Source: Anaerotruncus sp. MC2020
GTDB taxonomy: Bacteria; Bacillota; Clostridia; Oscillospirales; Ruminococcaceae
Direction: 5' to 3'
DNA length: 64,000 nt
Assembly (NCBI GenBank): GCA_000701945.1
Contig: JNKE01000017.1
Span: forward strand, 1-64,000
Shown here: one piece after another, positions 19,023 to 27,765 of the stretch
How positions within the stretch are numbered: position 1 is the stretch's first letter
How the letters are laid out: the number at the start of each line of letters is the position of its first letter
The notes under the pieces: generated by a model
Database searches by the model: none
What the model was told of the DNA's origin: nothing
The model's input: only the letters and a program-made list of their open reading frames with translations
Translations under genes and position numbers: made by a program

Positions 19023-20280
19023 CTTCATCACCGCCGTACATCGAGTTCATTCGCCTGATATCATCGTAGAATCGCGCCCTGACCGTATCTGCGCCGCCCT
19101 CTATGCTGACTATCCTGCCGATGAAGGTCTTAGCCCAGTGCATTATCTCATTCGGGTCGAAAACGTCAGCGGTCAGGGTGTACAGGTGCTCACCCGTGTG
19201 TTCGAGCGTGCAGCAGCGCTTCTCGCGCTCGAGGCGGTCGATTATAAATGCTTCTTTCTTCTCGTCGGCGTAAAACGTTATCTTCATGGGAGTTACAGCG
19301 CCTGCTTCTCTCCTCATGCCGAAGGATACTCCGAAGCAATGGCGAATATTCCGCTCGAACTTGTCTTTCAGCGCGTCATAGTTTTCATAGCATCCTTCCA
19401 TTTTCAGAGCTTTCATATTATCAAGACGGAATGCGGAAAATCGCCTGTAGTTCGGGATATATGCAGCAAGATAGCGGCGTCCTGTCTGCACGGATACGAG
19501 TATCCTCATAGGGACTGCCTTATTCTCCGTGCCGAGGTCGTCTCCCTCTCTTTTCATTTTATCAGAGAACGATGTGAACGAAATACTGCGTTTTTCGTTT
19601 ATCGCTGTCAGGATATCGGGGATGAGGATATCCTCGAGCGTATGTATGATGTAGTTGTGCTTTATAAAAAAGATGTCGTTCGTTAGTCCGAGCATTTTGA
19701 GGAGGCTGTTGCCTATAATGCCGAAATGCTGAGTTTCCGAGAAGAACCTCAATGCGTCGTCGAGTCCCTTGTACTCGCGGACAAAGTCGTCAGCCGTGTC
19801 GCGGGAAAGCGAATAATACAGCGTTTTGCCCTGTTTCTCGGCTATTATTATGCCCTCGTCCACGTACTCCCTCAGCTTATTGCGGACGGTCTGCTCGTCA
19901 AACAGCTGTTCATATTCCGCATTCAGACTATCCACAAGCTCCTTGAGCGTTCTGCTTTGCCCGTCCTGCAAAATGTCGGTCAGAAGGAAGTGCAGACGTA
20001 TGTCATTATCAGTGAAGCTCTTGGAATAATAGGCGTTATACAGCGGATTCTCGGGGATATGACCGCTGTCTACCGAAATAGAGACGCTTCTTCCGCGTAA
20101 CGAATCGTCATAGCGCATATAGTCGCCCATCCAGCTCTCAACACGGCGCTTTTCGTCTCCGTAGGTGCGGATGCTCTTGCGGTCGAAATCGCTCCTGACC
20201 TTGCATCCGTATATGAAAAAGTCGCGGACATAGTCGCGTGTTTTGTCGAAATTCTTGATAAGCTCTGAGAATCCTGCCAT
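19006..20280 (-). CDS. WYL-domain regulator, first of a pair
   Basis: 424 residues. ATG 20280 has AAGGAG 8 bases upstream; the in-frame start at 20301 lacks one. The N-terminal part includes a winged-helix-like region (LKELVDSLNAEYEQLFDEQTVRNKLREYV), followed by a WYL domain (KRSISFTSF, RRYLAAYIPNYRRFSAFRLD) and a C-terminal extension. Divergent from the DUF2828/TROVE gene across 644 bases with an RNA candidate. WYL regulators paired with RNA-handling genes suggest regulation of that locus (inference). Confidence 0.85.
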   Translation of the reverse strand: MAGFSELIKNFDKTRDYVRDFFIYGCKVRSDFDRKSIRTYGDEKRRVESWMGDYMRYDDSLRGRSVSISVDSGHIPENPLYNAYYSKSFTDNDIRLHFLLTDILQDGQSRTLKELVDSLNAEYEQLFDEQTVRNKLREYVDEGIIIAEKQGKTLYYSLSRDTADDFVREYKGLDDALRFFSETQHFGIIGNSLLKMLGLTNDIFFIKHNYIIHTLEDILIPDILTAINEKRSISFTSFSDKMKREGDDLGTENKAVPMRILVSVQTGRRYLAAYIPNYRRFSAFRLDNMKALKMEGCYENYDALKDKFERNIRHCFGVSFGMRREAGAVTPMKITFYADEKKEAFIIDRLEREKRCCTLEHTGEHLYTLTADVFDPNEIMHWAKTFIGRIVSIEGGADTVRARFYDDIRRMNSMYGGDEDESVQ

Positions 20281-20389
20281 AATTGTCACTCCTTCCCACA
20301 TTTATATATTAACAGAAAATCTCTCCTTTTGCAATACGCCGCCCGAGTGTGTGCAGAAAATTTTATATGATTATTTCCTGTTCATGTGA

Positions 20390-20395
20390 TATACT
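20390..20395 (+). promoter_or_regulatory. -10 box for the candidate small RNA
   Basis: TATACT preceded by GTGA. No convincing -35 is seen at the right distance. A start near 20402 would place the hairpin series of the RNA candidate at the 5' end. Confidence 0.45.
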
Positions 20396-20399
20396 GGAA

Positions 20400-20612
20400 T
20401 CAAGCTAAAGGAAAGGGGAGCGAACAGCTCCTCAGACCGACCCGACGGAGCCGTTGAGCGGCGTTTGCCGTCTGAGCGATAAAAGGTCGATTTTTCGCCG
20501 CGTACAGCAGAACAGGCAGTTCGCAAGAACGGGTTCGACTCCCAAAGCGACGAGTTAAAGGCACATACAGCCGATGTTGGAATCAAAAGGTTATTGATCA
20601 TTGTGCCTTGCA
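20400..20612 (+). ncRNA. Candidate Y-RNA-like (YrlA-type) noncoding RNA with a tRNA-mimicking module
   Basis: Pairings visible by eye: hairpin GGGGAGC/GCTCCTC (20415-20433); CGACC/GGTCG (20438-20442 with 20485-20489) enclosing GACGG/CCGTC and GCCG/CGGC; a tRNA-like module from about 20495 to 20550 closed by TCGC/GCGA, with hairpin GTTC-GCAA-GAAC (20519-20530) directly followed by a T-arm-like GGG-TTCGACT-CCC (20531-20543); and AAGGCAC/GTGCCTT (20558-20564 with 20603-20609). Bacterial Y RNAs lie next to Ro60/TROVE genes and carry a tRNA mimic with a T-loop (established). Here it lies between WYL genes and a TROVE/vWA-type gene. No covariance search was possible, and the ends are estimates. Confidence 0.6.
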
Positions 20613-20676
20613 TACCCATAAGGCGTTCACAGCAAATACAATGACTATACTGTTACTATAGGATCATAAAAGCGCC

Positions 20677-20715
20677 TTGCACATTTCACGCAGCTGTAAT
20701 ATACAGCAGCTGCGT
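20677..20715 (+). promoter_or_regulatory. Promoter overlapped by a 9-bp palindrome, upstream of the DUF2828 gene
   Basis: TTGCAC (20677-20682), 17 bases, TATACA (20700-20705). The inverted repeat ACGCAGCTG (20688-20696) / CAGCTGCGT (20707-20715) surrounds the -10 box, as an operator would. The WYL regulators are the obvious candidates to bind it (inference). Confidence 0.6.
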
Positions 20716-20723
20716 ACACAAAT

Positions 20724-20776
20724 AAGACGCAAACAGCAATTCGCTGGAAATTTATGAATCGACCTTACCGCGTCTT
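20724..20776 (+). ncRNA. Structured leader or second small RNA
   Basis: AAGACGC (20724-20730) pairs with GCGTCTT (20770-20776) and encloses CAGC-aattc-GCTG (20734-20746). It lies directly downstream of the 20677-20705 promoter, so it is either a 5' UTR structure of the DUF2828 mRNA or a separate RNA. 20777-20924 holds further short complementary stretches (CGGCTC with GAGCCG). Confidence 0.4.
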
Positions 20777-20924
20777 GAATTTCATTACACATACGGCTCT
20801 GACAGCATTAATTCAGGGACGCAGAGAGCTTCCTACGGGTCCAAGCACTGCGATGAAAATGAGCCGAGCTAAGTCAGCAGCAGCATGAAAAAAGGAAAAA
20901 TCCTGACTTGAAAGGAGCAGAAAT

Positions 20925-22394
20925 ATGCTTAACTACTTAAAGAACGAATCCAACATGACATACACCGAGAACGGCGGTACTGCTTACCGTTCATCCGAGT
21001 CCTTCGGCCTTGATATGTTCTTCAAGGCGGGCGCTATGAGAAACTCAACAGCGGCAGAAATAGCCGACGTTGTAACACGCGCTTACGCTGAGGGCCCCGA
21101 CAAGACTATGAAGATAGTCTTCTTTGCACGCGACGCAAGAGGCGGTCTCGGTGAGAGACGTTTCTTCCGTATCGCAATAGCCGCACTTATCAGGACAGCA
21201 CCCGATGCGGTAAAGAAGAATGTTCCCATGTTCGCGGAATACGGTCGATACGACGACCTGTGCGTACTGCTCGGTACTCCACTGGAGTATGCCGCAGTCG
21301 AAGTCATAAAGGCTCAGCTCGACAAGGACATCGCTGCTATGAACGCAAAGAAGCCCGCTTCTCTGCTTGCAAAGTGGATGCCCTCCGTGAATGCTTCCTC
21401 TAAGGAGACACGCAATATGGGCAGACGCCTTGCGGCTTCCCTCGGTATGACCGAGCGCACATACAGAAAGACTCTGTCCGCGCTCCGCCGCTACACCGAC
21501 ATACTGGAGAACCGTCTCCGCGAGCGTGACTACACGTTCAGATACGAAATACAGCCCTCGTGCGCTATGTTCAAGTACAGAGGTGCGTTCATACGCAACG
21601 ACGGTGAACGCTACTCTGATTACCTGAACAAGGTACACAGCGGCGAGGTAAAGCTCCACGCCGACAGACTGTACCCCTATGACATAGTCCGTGCGGCTAT
21701 GGGAGATGTCTCCGCCGCTGAAATCATGTCACTGGACGCGGCATGGAAGTCCCTGCCCGACCTGACAGCGTCAAAGCGTGAAAACGCCCTTGCTGTAATC
21801 GACGGTTCAGGCTCCATGACCTGTGGATGCGGAGGTATACGTCCCATAGACGCGGCTCTGTCGCTGGGCATATACTTCGCCGAGCACAACACGGGCGCAT
21901 TCGCAAACCACTTCATCACCTTCTCCGAGACTCCTCGTCTCGTGGAAATAAAGGGCGGCAATATCGTTGAAAAGGTGAACTACTGCCGAACATTCAACGA
22001 AATAGCGAATACCAACCTTGAGGCGGTATTCACCCTGATACTCCGTACAGCTGTGAAGAACCGCGTCCCCGAGAGCGATATGCCCTCAAAGCTCTACATA
22101 ATCTCCGATATGCAGTTTGACTGCTGCATAGTCGGCGGCAATGATGAGCCCATGTTCCGTGAGATGAGAAAGCTCTACGCAGGGTATGGCTACAGACTGC
22201 CCGATATCGTGTTCTGGAACGTAAACGCACGCTGTGACGCTGTGCCCGTGAACCGTTCGGAAACAGGAGCGGCTCTGGTATCAGGCTACTCTCCCGCTGT
22301 ATTTGATATGGTCATGGGAGGCGAATGCTCTCCCGAGTCTGTAATGGACAGGATACTTTCTTCGGAAAGATATTCGGCTATCACAGCGGCATGA
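20925..22394 (+). CDS. DUF2828 family protein, TROVE-like plus von Willebrand A domain (Ro60-related)
   Basis: 489 residues. The N-terminal two thirds is alpha-helical and fits DUF2828, related to the HEAT-like TROVE ring of Ro60 (SFGLDMFFKAGAMR, FFARDARGGLGERR, PSVNASSKETR, SCAMFKYRGAFIRND). The C-terminal third is a vWA domain with an intact MIDAS motif, DGSGSM. Ro60-type proteins bind misfolded RNA through the ring and Y RNAs on its outside (established for Ro60/Rsr; inferred here). AAAGGAG is 8 bases upstream of the start. Single-gene transcript ending in a strong terminator; divergent WYL pair. Confidence 0.85.
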   Translation: MLNYLKNESNMTYTENGGTAYRSSESFGLDMFFKAGAMRNSTAAEIADVVTRAYAEGPDKTMKIVFFARDARGGLGERRFFRIAIAALIRTAPDAVKKNVPMFAEYGRYDDLCVLLGTPLEYAAVEVIKAQLDKDIAAMNAKKPASLLAKWMPSVNASSKETRNMGRRLAASLGMTERTYRKTLSALRRYTDILENRLRERDYTFRYEIQPSCAMFKYRGAFIRNDGERYSDYLNKVHSGEVKLHADRLYPYDIVRAAMGDVSAAEIMSLDAAWKSLPDLTASKRENALAVIDGSGSMTCGCGGIRPIDAALSLGIYFAEHNTGAFANHFITFSETPRLVEIKGGNIVEKVNYCRTFNEIANTNLEAVFTLILRTAVKNRVPESDMPSKLYIISDMQFDCCIVGGNDEPMFREMRKLYAGYGYRLPDIVFWNVNARCDAVPVNRSETGAALVSGYSPAVFDMVMGGECSPESVMDRILSSERYSAITAA

Positions 22395-22406
22395 TATAAT
22401 AAAAAA

Positions 22407-22447
22407 GCTCGCATATGAACGTTATGCTTCATATGCGAGCCATTTTT
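22407..22447 (+). terminator. Strong terminator after the DUF2828 gene
   Basis: 13-bp perfect arms GCTCGCATATGAA / TTCATATGCGAGC with an 8-base loop, then a run of seven T residues. Confidence 0.95.
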
Positions 22448-22486
22448 TTGCAGCAGTTTTACTGCCGTGTGACCGTCTCCATTTTA

Positions 22487-23209
22487 TCATCGCACATCAT
22501 AGTAAAACTCGTCAGCCGCCTGCCTGTCCCTGCCCGTGAAGATGCGCTTGGTGAGGGAGCGGTTCTTTATCAGGTACCAGTCGCCGAACTCGTCAAATTT
22601 GCGCGCCGAGGTGAGAACATACGACTTTTTCAGCGTGCCGTATTTCCTGCCGCTGAGCTTGCCGTGCGCTTTGAGGCGCTTTGCGAATTCCATATCCTCG
22701 AGGCTGACAAGCGTCTCATCAAAGCCGCCTATCGCGTCAAAATCGCTCTTTCTGAACCAGAACATCGCTCCGCTGAGATAGCCTCCGTTTTTGAACATTA
22801 CGGGAATCAGATTCACCGCAACATAAAGCGTTGAAGCCGCTATGCCAAGTGACATTCTGTCGAATTTCGGATTCGTTCCTCCGCCGACGTAAACGCCGCT
22901 TTCGAGGTTGCCCTTTATCTCGGCGAGCGAATACTTCGTCATAAGGCTGTCAGCGTCGATGGTCACGACTATCTCTCCGCGTGCAGCTCTCACGCCCGTG
23001 TTGCGGACTGCCGCAATGCACTTGTCTTCGTTGTTCAGCACATGCGCGCCGAAGCGCTCCGCTATCGCGGCTGTTTTGTCAGTGCAGCGATTTGCGACAA
23101 CTATCATCTCCACGCTGTCGGGAACATACTTCGCCGCGCTCTTTACGGCGCTCAGGCACTTGCCGATATACTTCTCCTCGTTGTGTGCGGGGATAACTAC
23201 AGAAATCAT
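22487..23209 (-). CDS. Family 2 glycosyltransferase
   Basis: 240 residues, GT-A fold. N-terminal SVVIPAHNEEKYIGKCL, metal-binding DAD in VTIDADSLM, and an acceptor region with FDETLVSLEDMEFAKRLK. ATG 23209 has AAGGAG 8 bases upstream; the earlier in-frame start at 23233 has none. One hydrophobic stretch (about residues 125-145) might contact the membrane. It follows the thpR-like gene by 36 bases on the same strand. Substrate unknown. Confidence 0.9.
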   Translation of the reverse strand: MISVVIPAHNEEKYIGKCLSAVKSAAKYVPDSVEMIVVANRCTDKTAAIAERFGAHVLNNEDKCIAAVRNTGVRAARGEIVVTIDADSLMTKYSLAEIKGNLESGVYVGGGTNPKFDRMSLGIAASTLYVAVNLIPVMFKNGGYLSGAMFWFRKSDFDAIGGFDETLVSLEDMEFAKRLKAHGKLSGRKYGTLKKSYVLTSARKFDEFGDWYLIKNRSLTKRIFTGRDRQAADEFYYDVR

Positions 23210-23245
23210 TCTTGCCGCTCCTTTCAAAGTCAAAAGCCTCGTTTT

Positions 23246-23782
23246 TCAGCCGAGCAGGTCGTCTGTGCAGCCGACATATCCGACCTCCGTATAGACCGCG
23301 CCGTGCTTGCCGAAGTCGGTGCGCATGAGCGAGATACCGCGCACAATCATCTCCGCCTGCTCAAGCTGAACATCGGAAAAGCGGAACGAATTGCCCCTGC
23401 CGATGTACGAGTCTCGCACGAGCGTAATGTGCGGGTTGAACTTCTTTTTGTCGAACGGTATCTGCTCCTCCGCGAGCTCATGCCGCAGCTTCTTCGCGAG
23501 ACCTTCGAGCTCCGCAGAGTGCTCCGTACCTGCCCACAGCAGGTCGCCGAAGTTACCGACATATCCGCTGAGTCTGACAGGAAACGCAGCAAAATCCACA
23601 CGCTCCATTGCGTCCATTACGCGGTCGGGAGAGCTGTACTCGCCGATGAAAGCGAGCGTCAGATGAAGGCTGCTGATATCCGTGAATCGCCCGCTGTAAC
23701 CGCCTTTGCGCAGAGCTTTCTGTGCCTCAGTTAGGACGCTTTTTATGTTGTCTTCTAATTGAATCGATGCAAATAGTCTCAT
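23246..23782 (-). CDS. thpR: RNA 2',3'-cyclic phosphodiesterase (2H phosphoesterase, ThpR/LigT)
   Basis: 178 residues, the usual size. Both catalytic HxTx motifs are present (HLTLAF and HITLVR). The enzyme opens 2',3'-cyclic phosphates on RNA ends, a cytoplasmic RNA end-processing activity (family knowledge). Interesting 0.9 kb from the TROVE-type gene, although on the other strand and separated by a terminator and a glycosyltransferase, so a functional link is only suggestive. Confidence 0.93.
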   Translation of the reverse strand: MRLFASIQLEDNIKSVLTEAQKALRKGGYSGRFTDISSLHLTLAFIGEYSSPDRVMDAMERVDFAAFPVRLSGYVGNFGDLLWAGTEHSAELEGLAKKLRHELAEEQIPFDKKKFNPHITLVRDSYIGRGNSFRFSDVQLEQAEMIVRGISLMRTDFGKHGAVYTEVGYVGCTDDLLG

Positions 23783-23799
23783 GATACACCTGCTTTACT

Positions 23800-24130
23800 T
23801 TTTATGTTTGAATAGCTCAGTCGGGCTGAAAAACTTCATTCCGCTTTCAACAATCATACTGAGGAACTCTTCAAAGCTGTTGGTGGATATATTGTACCAC
23901 ATTTCACGATAATAATCAAGCGTGCAGCCTGTTATCCTATCAGTGTTTTCAGCTCATACTGCATTGCAAGTCCTGATTGCTATATCAAGAAAAGCGGCTT
24001 TGTTTTTGTTGAGTTCGGCTGTTTTTATTCCTATGTTTGCTCTGTAGAAGATATTCAAGTTTGTCAGATACGGTGCTGTCTGACGCAGTGTCGAACTGTT
24101 CGGATATAGTTTATAAGTATTTTAAATCTG
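23800..24130 (-). pseudogene. Remnant of an unrecognised gene
   Basis: The minus strand reads about 35 sensible residues up to a normal stop (STNSFEEFLSMIVESGM, then FFSPTELFKHKK) after an internal stop near 23955. A second piece upstream contains LNIFYRANIGIKTAELNKNK. The pieces fit one decayed protein that I do not recognise. 24131-24446 holds nothing that I can support as a gene. Confidence 0.4.
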
Positions 24131-24446
24131 TTCATATATTTTCAGCAAATTCTACACAAAAATATGCTATCATGTATTTGACATCTAAAAGTTTTTCGCT
24201 GCTCATGAGAGCTGACGCAGATGAAGCCTCACGTAAAAATAACAGCTGTAAGAAAGGCACTTGATGATTTATGGCTGTTTTATTTGTACCTGAGCCATCT
24301 TTTGTGGCGATGACACCGCAAGGAGGCGACTTCTTCCTCATCGGCAATGACCGCTTCGATATTGTTCATGATGAGGGCGAAGGAACTCGTCAGCAACCAT
24401 GCGCTTGAAACCGAACGAACCAACATAATATCAAGGGATGAGATTG

Positions 24447-25913
24447 ATGCTATCATTTTTATTAGGAATTGGAGTGCTTATCATCGGCGGAGCCCTCTAC
24501 GGAAGGTTCTGTGAGAAGGTAATGAAGCCATCGGACAGGAAAACTCCCGCTGTCGAGAATTACGACGGCGTGGATTATGTACCGATGAAGAAGTGGAAAA
24601 ACAGTCTTATCGAGCTTCTCAACATCGCAGGAACAGGTCCCATACTCGGACCGATACAGGGTATACTATTCGGACCGATAGCCTTTATCACGATACCGAT
24701 AGGCTGTGTGATAGGCGGCGCCTTCCACGACTATATGAGCGGCATGATATCCGTCCGCAACGGCGGCGAGCAGATGCCCTCGCTTGTCAGGCGATTTCTC
24801 GGCAAGTATGTATATACGGTCTACAACGTATTTGTGTGCCTGCTTCTTCTGCTTCTCGGAGTTGTATTCATCTACACTCCCGGCGACATCTTTATTACGC
24901 AGATAATCGGGCAGAAAAGCACGCTCGAAAATCCTGTTATATGGATAGTTTACGGAGTGATATTCGCCTACTACATCATTGCGGCGCTTCTGCCGATAGA
25001 TAAGATAATCGGCAGGATATACCCTATTTTCGGAGCAATACTGCTTCTCTCGGCTGTCGGAGTATGCGCGGGACTCTTCATCAAGGGCTACAGGCTCGAT
25101 GAGATATGGACGGGAGTGTCGTTCACGAATCCGTACGGCGAGCATTTTATCCCCATTTTCTTCGTGACAGTCGCCTGCGGCATAGTATCGGGCTTCCACT
25201 CAACACAGGCAACACTTGTCTCGCGTACTATCGCTGACGAGCGCGAGGGCAGGACTACCTTCTACAGCATGATGATACTCGAGGGCTTCATCGCGATGGT
25301 GTGGGCGGCTGCCGCAATGGGAGCCGTGAATGCGGGTCTGCTCACTAACGATATCCTCCATACTCAGCCGACAACGGCAGTAGGCGTTATCGCAAAGGAT
25401 ATGCTCGGAGGAGTGGGCGGAGTCATTGCTATAATCGGCGTTATCGTGCTCCCTGTGACCTCGGGCGATACAGCTCTGCGCTCGCTGAGGATAATAATTG
25501 CAGAAGCGTTCCATATCGACACCCAAAAGAAAAAGAAGAATCTTCTGCTTGCTCTTGTGATATTCACAGTTGTTGCAGGAATACTTATCTATGCAAAGGC
25601 AGATACTGACGGCTTCAACGTCCTCTGGAGGTATTTCTCGTGGGCGAACGAATCGACCGCAGTGTTCGCATTTTCAATGATATGCATATATATGATGCGG
25701 AACAAAATGCCGTACATCATGGCTCTTATCCCCGGAATGTTCTATATGTACGTTGTCGCGAGCTATATCCTCAACGCACGCATAGGCTTCAACCTGCCTT
25801 GGACGGCAAGCTATATCATCGCGGGAATAGTAACTCTTGCATATGGCTCCGCTATCGTATTCTGCGGAAAAAAAGCGAAGCAGTGCAGTCCCGCTGAACG
25901 AAACGGAGGATGA
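24447..25913 (+). CDS. cstA: CstA-family peptide/pyruvate transporter
   Basis: 488 residues, polytopic membrane protein of the carbon-starvation CstA family. Recognisable blocks are GTGPILGPIQG, GAFHDYMSGMISVRNGG, GFHSTQATLVSRT and LPVTSGDTALRSLR. Family members import peptides or pyruvate. This is the shorter Firmicute form. ATG 24447 has AAGGG 9 bases upstream; the ATG at 24438 has no spacing to it. The next gene starts 4 bases after the stop. Confidence 0.93.
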   Translation: MLSFLLGIGVLIIGGALYGRFCEKVMKPSDRKTPAVENYDGVDYVPMKKWKNSLIELLNIAGTGPILGPIQGILFGPIAFITIPIGCVIGGAFHDYMSGMISVRNGGEQMPSLVRRFLGKYVYTVYNVFVCLLLLLLGVVFIYTPGDIFITQIIGQKSTLENPVIWIVYGVIFAYYIIAALLPIDKIIGRIYPIFGAILLLSAVGVCAGLFIKGYRLDEIWTGVSFTNPYGEHFIPIFFVTVACGIVSGFHSTQATLVSRTIADEREGRTTFYSMMILEGFIAMVWAAAAMGAVNAGLLTNDILHTQPTTAVGVIAKDMLGGVGGVIAIIGVIVLPVTSGDTALRSLRIIIAEAFHIDTQKKKKNLLLALVIFTVVAGILIYAKADTDGFNVLWRYFSWANESTAVFAFSMICIYMMRNKMPYIMALIPGMFYMYVVASYILNARIGFNLPWTASYIIAGIVTLAYGSAIVFCGKKAKQCSPAERNGG

Positions 25914-25917
25914 TAAT

Positions 25918-26460
25918 ATGACCCTGTACATCAACTGCTGTGTGCGGAGCGATTCACGCACCGACCGCCTTGCGAGGGCAGTCCTCGCAAAAATGGGAGA
26001 ATACACAGAGCTGTACCTCCCCGCTGAGGACATAAAGCCGCTCAGTGAGGAAATGCTCGAAAAGCGCACCTCTCTGCTCGCGGCAGGAAAGCTTGACGAC
26101 CCGATGTTCAGATATGCACATCAGTTTGCGGAAGCAGACAAGATAGTCATATCCGCGCCGTTCTGGGACGGCTCTTTTCCGTCACTGCTCAAGGTCTACA
26201 TCGAGAACATATATGCAGTCGGCATAGTATCGCGCTATTCCGAGAACGGTACTCCCGTGGGGATGTGCCGCGCCGAGGAGCTCGTATACGTTACGACTGC
26301 GGGAGGACCGTATTTCCCCGAGTTCAGCTTCGGCTACATCAAGACTGTTGCCGAGACGTGCTTCGGCATAAAGAGCACTCGGCTCGTTAAGGCGGAAATG
26401 CTCGATATCGATGGCATGGACGCGGAAAAAATACTGCTCGACGCAATGAACAGTGTTTGA
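25918..26460 (+). CDS. Flavodoxin-fold NAD(P)H-dependent oxidoreductase (quinone/azo reductase type)
   Basis: 180 residues. ATG 25918 has GGAGG 7 bases upstream. Pattern of the NQO/AcpD flavodoxin-like family: N-terminal strand MTLYINCCVRSDSRTDRLA, ISAPFWDGSFPSLLKVYIENI, and the FMN/NAD loop TTAGGPYFP. Cytoplasmic FMN enzyme. Co-transcribed with cstA and the DUF3089 gene that follows 14 bases later. Substrate unknown. Confidence 0.88.
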   Translation: MTLYINCCVRSDSRTDRLARAVLAKMGEYTELYLPAEDIKPLSEEMLEKRTSLLAAGKLDDPMFRYAHQFAEADKIVISAPFWDGSFPSLLKVYIENIYAVGIVSRYSENGTPVGMCRAEELVYVTTAGGPYFPEFSFGYIKTVAETCFGIKSTRLVKAEMLDIDGMDAEKILLDAMNSV

Positions 26461-26474
26461 TAAAGGAGGAAAAT

Positions 26475-27677
26475 ATGAGAATCAAACGAACAGCTTCTAT
26501 TCTGATGAGCTCAGTATTTATGCTTTCAATGTCGGCATTCAGCCCTTTGAGCTACTCAGCCGCTGAGGACGGAGCTCCCGACTACTCAGATGAAAAAAAC
26601 TGGGCATATTTCGGCGAGGGCACAGACAAAGAAGCCGATGTTTTCTTTGTTGCTCCGACAGTAGATACCGATGACGAGGCAATGATGAGCGTTGACGACG
26701 AAAAGAACCGCTCGCGCTTTCTCGGGGCTCTTGAAATGGAGCGCGGTATCGTTTACGGGACTGCAAGGATGTATGCTCCGTATTACAGGCAGATATCGCT
26801 GAAAAGCTATGGGCTTCCCGAAGCCGAGAGAGAGGAGTTCCTGAAATCCGCATACGCAGATGTCTCCGATGCGTTCAGCTATTATCTCGAAAACGAAAAC
26901 AACGGCAGACCTGTTATGCTGTTCGGATTTTCTCAGGGAGCTGATATGTGCTGTCGTCTGCTCGAGGAATACTTTGATGATGAAAAGCTCGGCTCACAGC
27001 TTGTTGCGGCTTATATTATCGGCTGGGGGATAAGCGAGGAAAGAGCCGCTGAGTACCCTCATCTGAAATTTGCTCAGGGCGAGAAGGATACGGGCGTGAT
27101 TGTCAGCTTTGACTGCGAGGCTCCCGAGGTAACGGATACGCTGATGTGTCCCGCGGGAGTCAAAACGTACTCGATAAATCCTCTTAACTGGCGCACTGAC
27201 GACGCTCCCGCAGACAAGTCTCTCAATAAGGGAGCTTGCTTCATGAAGACGTACAGCAAGGAGATAGCGACCGAGATACCCGCTCTGTGCGGCTGTTACA
27301 TAGATGCAGAACGAGGCGCGCTGAAGGTCACTGACGTTACCAAGGAGGACTATCCCGCGGGACTTGACCTGTTCCCCGAAGGCTCGTATCATCTCTATGA
27401 TTATCAGTTCTTTTTCAGGAATTTGCAGGAGAATGCGGCGGTAAGACTTGACGCATATAACAGCTCGGCAGAAGAGGTCACAACAGCCTCTGAGACAACG
27501 GCTTCAACTCAGACCTCGACGACGACGGCTTCCTCTTCAACGGCAAAGCAGACCTCAGGCTCAACAAGCGGCTCTTCTGGCAGTCCCAAGACGGGCGATG
27601 CAGGCGCGGCTATACCACTGGCAGTCATAGCTCTCGCGGCAGGCACTGCATTTGTGCTCAGAAGGAAAGAGCAATAA
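26475..27677 (+). CDS. Surface-anchored DUF3089 alpha/beta hydrolase
   Basis: 400 residues with a signal peptide (cleavage near SYSAAE), a DUF3089 alpha/beta-hydrolase domain with nucleophile elbow GFSQG (about residue 155), a Ser/Thr-rich stalk (about 27480-27590), and a C-terminal sorting-type signal: SPKTG, a hydrophobic segment, then RRKEQ. Sortase attachment through SPKTG is a likely but variant LPxTG reading. AAAGGAGG lies just upstream. Probably an extracellular esterase (inference). Confidence 0.87.
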   Translation: MRIKRTASILMSSVFMLSMSAFSPLSYSAAEDGAPDYSDEKNWAYFGEGTDKEADVFFVAPTVDTDDEAMMSVDDEKNRSRFLGALEMERGIVYGTARMYAPYYRQISLKSYGLPEAEREEFLKSAYADVSDAFSYYLENENNGRPVMLFGFSQGADMCCRLLEEYFDDEKLGSQLVAAYIIGWGISEERAAEYPHLKFAQGEKDTGVIVSFDCEAPEVTDTLMCPAGVKTYSINPLNWRTDDAPADKSLNKGACFMKTYSKEIATEIPALCGCYIDAERGALKVTDVTKEDYPAGLDLFPEGSYHLYDYQFFFRNLQENAAVRLDAYNSSAEEVTTASETTASTQTSTTTASSSTAKQTSGSTSGSSGSPKTGDAGAAIPLAVIALAAGTAFVLRRKEQ

Positions 27678-27690
27678 TCCCACGATAACT

Positions 27691-27726
27691 AAAACGGCAG
27701 GAGAAAGCGTATCTCCTGCCGTTTTT
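27691..27726 (+). terminator. Terminator of the cstA operon
   Basis: AAAACGGCAGGAGA / TCTCCTGCCGTTTTT arms around a short loop. Confidence 0.95.
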
Positions 27727-27765
27727 CTGTATATCCCGCTGTTAAGCTATATGTGTGCTGCTTCT

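Noticed and set aside
24132-24347. 71-codon minus-strand frame
   Set aside because: No ribosome binding site and no protein-like pattern; left as debris.
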